The translations under genes were made by a program, and so were the position numbers. 64,000 bases of DNA, from the NCBI RefSeq assembly GCF_033958435.1, contig NC_134158.1, positions 8,079,837-8,143,836 of the forward strand, read 5' to 3'. Of the stretch, positions 61,101-64,000 are shown one piece after another. The notes beneath the pieces are model-generated. The model was given only the letters and a program-made list of their open reading frames with translations. It was not told the DNA's origin and searched no databases. Numbering within the stretch: position 1 is the stretch's first letter; each line of letters opens with the position of its first letter. Origin of the DNA: Carettochelys insculpta. Its lineage: Eukaryota > Chordata > Testudines > Carettochelyidae.

Positions 61101-63780
61101 GGACTGAGCCCCAGGAGTTCTGGCTCCCACGTGCCCCATCTGGAGACCGGGCTTCTCTTCTAGAGCTGGGAGTGGAACCCAGGAGTCCTGATCGGTGTTC
61201 CCCGTAGGCTGAGCACTTGGGCGGCCGCCCAGGATAGGTTCAGGGGCTGCCCAGCAGAGCGCCCGCAGCCGGCAGCGTGCGTTTTGACTGGCGGTGCACG
61301 TCCGCCCAGGCCTGGGTGCGCATCACAAAACTGATTCCGCACAAGGGGTGGGCAAAAAATTAGCGGGACCGTTGCTCTCCAGCCTGGGGCATCTCTGCCA
61401 ACTGCCTCTTTTTTTTTTTCCTCCTCTTCTCCAGGGCGGCGGCAGCAGTGGGATCAGGTAAGTCCTGGGCTCCATCTTCGCCTTCCGCTCAGTGCAGACG
61501 GAGCACCGAATGCTCGGCCACGGCCTGTGGTCACGTGTCCCGTAGCAAGCAGGGGGGAAGCTCGCTGCCATAGGACAGCCCACAGAGTGGCTCTGTTGGC
61601 TTCAGTGCCAGGGACTTCGGCGACCAGATTCAAGCCCTGCTGGAGACCCCTGCTGTGTGTGGTCCCAGGGTTTTATGTGAGATCCGTCCACTCTAGATCT
61701 CGGTCTCCTCTCTTTCCATGGAGTCCCAGGGTCCATGCCAGCGTTCCCTGTAAGCTGAGCACTTGGGCGGCTGCCCAGGAGGCAGTCAGGGCCGCCCAGC
61801 TGATTGGCAGAGCACCCTGTGTTTCTATTGGTGGTGCACATCCGCATGTGCCTTGGCGCACACAATAAAATTTATTCTGCCCCTGGGTGGAACAGATAAG
61901 AGGGAAAGCTGGTCTGTGCCCCTCGTGGCTGCAGGATGCCAGCGGGGGAGAACCGGGCAGGTGAGAACCTCTGTTCCTGCCAAGCCACAGGGCGAGGGTG
62001 ACCATCGTTTTTCTCGGGACAGGCCCTTATTTAAGCTATCTCACAGGCGTCCTGACTTTTTAAGGAAATGGCCCAATTGGCCTGTATTTTGCAGGGTTCC
62101 TGTTCCCTGGCACCTGGTGTCTTGGGGCTGCAGCCCGCACTGCCACAGAGCTCCGTCCCCACACCCCACGGCAGCAGCAGCTCTGTGCGTGGCTGCTGCC
62201 TCGTTTCCTGGTGTCCCACGCCTAGGGGGGACAGCTGCCATGGCCGGGGAGCCCTTCCAAGGGGCGGCTATTTCGTTCCCCAGCATCCTGCGCCTCTGCT
62301 CCTTGGAAGCTGCTCCGTGGGGCAGCTGCCCCATTTCCTGGCACAGCAGCCCCCGCCTGCTGCAAGGAGGTTGTGGAACGCACCCCCCACCCCCCAGGAA
62401 GCTGCAGCAGCCCCCAGGGCCAAGGAGCCCTGCTATGGGACAGCAGCCCCCGATCCCTGGAGGCCGGTGTCCCGAGTTTGCCATAGAATAATGTGGTCAC
62501 CTTACCCAGAGCTCAGATCCAAACTGTCTGGAGCCCTCCCAGGTTTTCTGGGGCTGGGCCTCCAACCTGTCCCTAACCTTGTGGGCACCCTGCAGCCCAC
62601 TGGGGCGCCACCTAAGGCGCGCAGACCCCTTGTCTGCTCCCCTGCCCTGCCAGGGGGGTTAGTCGCACCTGGGGTACTGGAGTCCCGCATTTCCTTCTCC
62701 TTCCCCTTCCCCTTCCCCTTCCCCTCCCTCCCAGTGCTTTCGGAACGCCGCGAGTCAGCTGATTTCTGTTCCATTCCCGCTTACACCCCTCCCCCCCCCC
62801 CGCAGGGTTGGAACCCTCGAATCAGCTGTTCCGGCGGGGTCGGAGAGCCAATCAGCAGGGTCATGGTGCTCCGACAGTGCTGGGAGGGAGGGGAAAGCGT
62901 GGGGCCCCAATACACGAGAGGGGCATGGGGGAAGGGGCCTGGGGGCTGCAGGTGGAGGCCCGCTGGGCCACCTCCAGGCGTGCGGCCTGCTCGCAGCATG
63001 TTTCCTTGCAGGATGATCGACGCCCCAGCAGTCGATCTTCCAGGTTCAGTTTAGGGTGTCTAGCAGGGACGTGCGACATTGTAAGAACAGCCACGTTGGG
63101 TCAGACCGAAGGTCCATCCAGCCCAGCGTCCTGGCTCCCAACAGAGGCCAATACCTGATGCTCCAGAGGGAGTGAACAAACCAGGAAATCATCAAAGTGA
63201 CCCCTCTCCTGTCATCCGTCTCCAACCTCGGACAGACAGGCCAGGGACACCGTTCCTACCCAGCCTGGCTAACAGCCGTTGCTGGGCCTAACCTCCATGA
63301 ATTTATCAAACTCTCTTTTTTTGAACCCTGTTAAAATCTTGGTCAAAAGAAAAAGAGCTTCATAAATTCATGGGGGTTGTTGGGTCCATCAAAGGCTGTT
63401 CTGCGGGATGGGCAGGAATCGCCGCTCAGGGTGTCCCCGTGGAGGGAAAGTGATAGGAGAGTTTTTCTTCTCAGTCTCCCACTGTGGGGCTAGGAAGGAA
63501 AGTCAACCTAAGATACTCCAGCGACCTTATGCTCATTGCTGGAGCTGTGTGTTCTAGGTGGACGTTCTCCACTGGCGTAGACCTGCCTGGAGCTGGAGGT
63601 TCACTTGTGTGGCCCAGCTGGTTGCCCATCACCGTTGTAACCCCTCACCCTCCTCTCCCTCCAGCAGCGAGAACTGGGCCTTCCCCAAGCCGACACCTGG
63701 GTTTGCGGAGCTGGAGAAAAGGCTCCGGAGCTTCTCTCAGAAGAGCGCGGTGCTGAAGGAGGTGCTGCTGGAATTCAAAG
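48711..63780 (+). CDS. TRIM-family RING E3 ubiquitin ligase, 3' end outside window (gene 4)
   Basis: Exons 48711-49163, 59765-59851, 60780-61013, 61435-61457 and 63668-63780 give 910 nt, or 303 residues plus one base, all phases agreeing. RING ligands are C24, C27, C40, H42, C45, C48, C62 and C65. B-box 2 ligands are C107, H110, C118, D121, C126, C129, H135 and H138, after a Gly/Val-rich spacer. Coiled coil runs through exons 2-3. The 234-nt coiled-coil exon and 23-nt microexon are the signature of TRIM genes with a PRY-SPRY end (TRIM7, 10, 27, 39 or 41 type); that exon should lie beyond 64000. RING proteins of this class pass ubiquitin to substrates chosen by SPRY, often in innate immunity. 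The exact member cannot be told from these exons. Intron 1 is 10.6 kb and loaded with repeats. Confidence 0.9.
49195..50150. repeat. CT-rich minisatellite in TRIM intron 1
   Basis: Nearly 1 kb with very few purines on +, built from phrases like CACCTATGCCCCGCCC and CCTCCTGCCCCATTCCACCC at irregular spacing. Hundreds of codons stay open in several frames of both strands purely from composition; none is a gene. The remaining 50151-50686 holds nothing recognised. Confidence 0.85.
50687..50745 (-). mobile_element. CR1 LINE 3' scrap
   Basis: TTAAGAACAGCTGTCTTGGG and CCCAGCGTCCTGTCCTC only. Confidence 0.55.
50744..52315 (-). mobile_element. Probable Penelope-like 5' part, with nested CR1
   Basis: The minus strand opens (52310-52015) with a fold-back PLE tail. 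Then comes a frame with [19 protein letters not shown] and [20 protein letters not shown] (to 51720). Beyond the nested CR1, another has [20 protein letters not shown] and [15 protein letters not shown] (51131-50934). The first resembles the N-terminal region of Neptune-type PLE proteins; the reverse transcriptase core is absent. Confidence 0.5.
51127..51717 (-). mobile_element. CR1 LINE inserted in the PLE
   Basis: Inverted 3' end GAGTACTAGGACTGGAAGG; minus-strand frame [20 protein letters not shown] and [26 protein letters not shown] flanks both sides, a possible short target duplication. Confidence 0.85.
52448..52690 (-). mobile_element. CR1 LINE fragment
   Basis: GTGGCCAACGCTTGAGGGAA, GTCGAAGGTCCATTTAGCTC, CCTGTCTCCTGACAGTGGC; diverged. 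The bases before it (52320-52447) resemble a PLE tail (GCGAAAGCTTATGCCCC). Confidence 0.65.
52800..53624 (+). mobile_element. CR1 LINE fragment
   Basis: Plus-strand text related to the long copy at 54510-56345: [20 protein letters not shown], then the terminal TATGGCCGTTCTTATGTTC. Confidence 0.85.
53632..53915 (-). mobile_element. CR1 LINE fragment
   Basis: Inverted middle section (TGATGATTCCTAGCATTCGG, CATTTCATTTGCTGTTTTG), head-on to the copy before it. Confidence 0.75.
53960..54115 (-). mobile_element. CR1 LINE fragment
   Basis: GAATGAACAGAACAGGGAATC and CCACCCTGGTTAATAGCCATG. Bases 54116-54509 hold nothing recognised. Confidence 0.7.
54510..56345 (-). mobile_element. CR1 LINE with intact 504-codon reverse-transcriptase frame
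   Basis: The minus strand is open from 56221 to 54707. It starts in the RT domain ([33 protein letters not shown]), has [20 protein letters not shown] and the catalytic FADD box (KFADDTKLF), and continues to the CR1 C-terminus. The 3' end is at 54510 (AAGAACATAAGAATGGCC on +). The endonuclease domain and first ORF are missing, so it is 5'-truncated but very young. Confidence 0.95.
56385..56622 (+). mobile_element. CR1 LINE fragment
   Basis: Plus-strand piece: [21 protein letters not shown] frame, degraded after about 56570. Confidence 0.8.
56628..57520 (-). mobile_element. CR1 LINE with nested hAT insertion
   Basis: Inverted 3' end at 56628 (ACCATAGAACACTAGAATTGG). A 202-codon minus frame (57471-56863) keeps [20 protein letters not shown]. 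Interrupted at 56719-56896. Confidence 0.9.
56719..56896. mobile_element. 178-bp hAT-like element nested in CR1
   Basis: Ends are inverted: GGGTGTCCAACC and GGTTGGACATGCC. The flanks ATCTAGAC (56711-56718) and ATGTAGAC (56897-56904) form an 8-bp target duplication with one mismatch. CR1 text continues cleanly on both sides. Confidence 0.8.
57540..57960 (+). mobile_element. CR1 LINE fragment
   Basis: GGTCTATAAAATCATGATGG, CACCAAATGAAATGAGTAGG, and an end TGGACTTTTGTTCTGATCC. Tail-to-head with the inverted copy before it. The following 57961-58290 is unrecognised. Confidence 0.8.
58291..59125. mobile_element. hAT-like element, second copy, interrupted
   Basis: Parallels 15532-16026 along its length: ACTCAGTCATTCAAGAGCC, CTTAAAATGCGTGTTGCCC, CACAATGCACTGCA, GGCTTTTAGACGTTCAGCG and the terminus GGTTGCAGACCCCTA. 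It has extra internal sequence and is split by a PLE tail at 58745-58908. Confidence 0.75.
58745..58908 (+). mobile_element. PLE tail inserted in the hAT copy
   Basis: GGCTGAAGAAGTGGACCTGTC, GCTCATCGCCTAATAAATTA and TCTTTAAAGTGCTACTGGAC, absent from the first hAT copy. Confidence 0.65.
59370..59490 (+). mobile_element. Short GTTCCCT element, partial
   Basis: GTGTGTTTCTATTGGTGGTG and GTGATAAATTTTATTCCGTG. Confidence 0.55.
59765..59851 (+). CDS. TRIM exon 2, coiled coil start
   Basis: 87 nt, phase 0 both ends, acceptor CTCGTTCCAG, donor GTAGGT. Encodes [18 protein letters not shown] then [11 protein letters not shown], charged and helical. TRIM relatives usually have 96 nt here. Confidence 0.85.
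59995..60085 (+). mobile_element. Short GTTCCCT element, right half
   Basis: TCTATTGGTGGTGCACATTGG, CTATTCTGCACATGGGTGG, AAAAAATTAGAACACTG. Confidence 0.6.
60356..60516. repeat. 52-bp minisatellite, three copies
   Basis: Unit GGCTGCTAGCTTGTCATCAC then TAGGTTTCAGAGTTAACATG starts near 60358, 60410 and 60462. In TRIM intron 2. Confidence 0.9.
60780..61013 (+). CDS. TRIM exon 3, main coiled coil
   Basis: 234 nt, 78 codons, phase 0, acceptor GTAATCGCAG, donor [26 protein letters not shown] and [20 protein letters not shown] show regular heptad leucines; ends QPASQSPQ. Confidence 0.92.
61193..61372 (+). mobile_element. Short GTTCCCT element
   Basis: CGGTGTTCCCCGTAGGCTGA to GGGCAAAAAATTAGCGGGAC; nearly full length. 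Confidence 0.7.
61435..61457 (+). CDS. TRIM exon 4, 23-nt microexon
   Basis: A strong polypyrimidine tract and CTCCAG, then GGCGGCGGCAGCAGTGGGAT plus CAG, then GTAAGT. Encodes GGGSSGI and two bases of Ser. A 23-nt exon at this place is typical of PRY-SPRY TRIM genes. Confidence 0.88.
61738..61905 (+). mobile_element. Short GTTCCCT element
   Basis: CAGCGTTCCCTGTAAGCTGA to CCTGGGTGGAACAGATAAGAG; well preserved. Confidence 0.7.
61995..62503. mobile_element. Element with AGGGTGACCA termini
   Basis: The left end AGGGTGACCATCG and the right end TGTGGTCACCT are short inverted repeats. The left interior has TCTCGGGACAGGCCCTTATTT, as at 20041 and 20437. The middle is the inverted counterpart of 19265-19730. 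Boundaries are approximate. Confidence 0.45.
63080..63345 (-). mobile_element. CR1 LINE fragment
   Basis: GTAAGAACAGCCACGTTGGG, CAGACCGAAGGTCCATCCAG through AATTTATCAAACTCTC; inverted, in TRIM intron 4. Confidence 0.88.
63668..63780 (+). CDS. TRIM exon 5
   Basis: 113 nt. The acceptor CTCCAGCAG is used at its second AG so that the Ser codon split after the microexon is completed: [38 protein letters not shown]. Donor AAAG|GTGAGG, phase 1. The 220 bases after it are read as intron. Confidence 0.88.
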
Positions 63781-64000
63781 GTGAGGGGGAGCGGCCGTGT
63801 CTCTTCGGCGCTCAGAGCGAGGGCCCTGCCACGTTCGCAGCTGTGAAGACCAGCTCAGGGACTGAAATCTGGCTTCTCGCTGTGCAATCCGGTCTCATGC
63901 CTGCTTTTACCCTACCCTGTGCAGGTTTCCCGAGGGATAAGCATAAAGCAGTGCGCATGGGGGAAAATAACCCCCAGGATGCATACAATATGATGGGGGC

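Noticed and set aside
63925..64000. Possible next TRIM exon after GTGCAG at 63925
   Set aside because: The frame GFPRDKHKAVRMGENNPQ joins in phase but does not resemble the start of PRY, and the acceptor tract is weak. Left as intron.

Overview
This is vertebrate nuclear DNA, most likely from a cryptodiran turtle. The evidence is indirect: many CR1 LINE copies of the turtle type, two tRNA-derived SINEs with a CR1-like tail, Penelope-like element (PLE) remnants, abundant small hAT-like elements, GC-rich gene deserts and CpG-island promoters. No bacterial, plasmid or CRISPR features were seen, and no retrovirus was recognised.

Four protein-coding genes can be assembled exon by exon from splice signals, phase and homology. 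(1) A KRAB-A/B zinc-finger gene on + (coding 9487-15573; 450 aa; 8 C2H2 fingers). (2) A zinc-finger gene on + (first exon in the CpG island at about 21.6-21.8 kb; coding 23753-25778; 519 aa; 14 fingers) with a shortened KRAB-A box and no B box. (3) A zinc-finger gene on - (CpG island and first exon near 42.5 kb; coding 39425 down to 33273; 736 aa; 15 fingers) with the same shortened A box plus a B box. (4) A TRIM gene on + (48711 to beyond the right edge) with RING, B-box 2 and coiled-coil exons; its PRY-SPRY part would lie past 64000. A broken C-type lectin-like exon sits at 5.1 kb. Genes 2 and 3 converge on a repeat-filled 7.5 kb interval.

By region: 0-8 kb is GC-rich, mostly unrecognised sequence with one CR1, the lectin relic and purine-rich minisatellites. 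8.5-16 kb is gene 1. 16-21.5 kb is a transposon thicket (hAT-like, fold-back and PLE). 21.5-26.8 kb is gene 2 and a tandem array that starts just after its stop codon. 27-33 kb is mostly mobile elements. 33-42.7 kb is gene 3, with a second tandem array abutting its promoter. 43.9-48.2 kb is SINE, LINE and PLE debris. 48.2-64 kb is the TRIM gene, with a tandem array in its promoter, a 1 kb CT-rich array in intron 1, and about 9 kb of nested CR1, PLE and hAT copies.

Zinc-finger proteins of this kind bind DNA and usually recruit chromatin repressors; TRIM proteins are E3 ubiquitin ligases. Linkage of zinc-finger, TRIM and lectin-like genes recalls MHC-type regions, but that is an inference. The most notable observations are: a hAT element that supplies the last 13 codons, the stop codon and a poly(A) signal of gene 1; and a KRAB exon shared by genes 2 and 3 that is 4 nt shorter than normal, so that translation probably restarts at a conserved internal ATG. 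All coordinates come from reading by eye; no search or alignment software was run.
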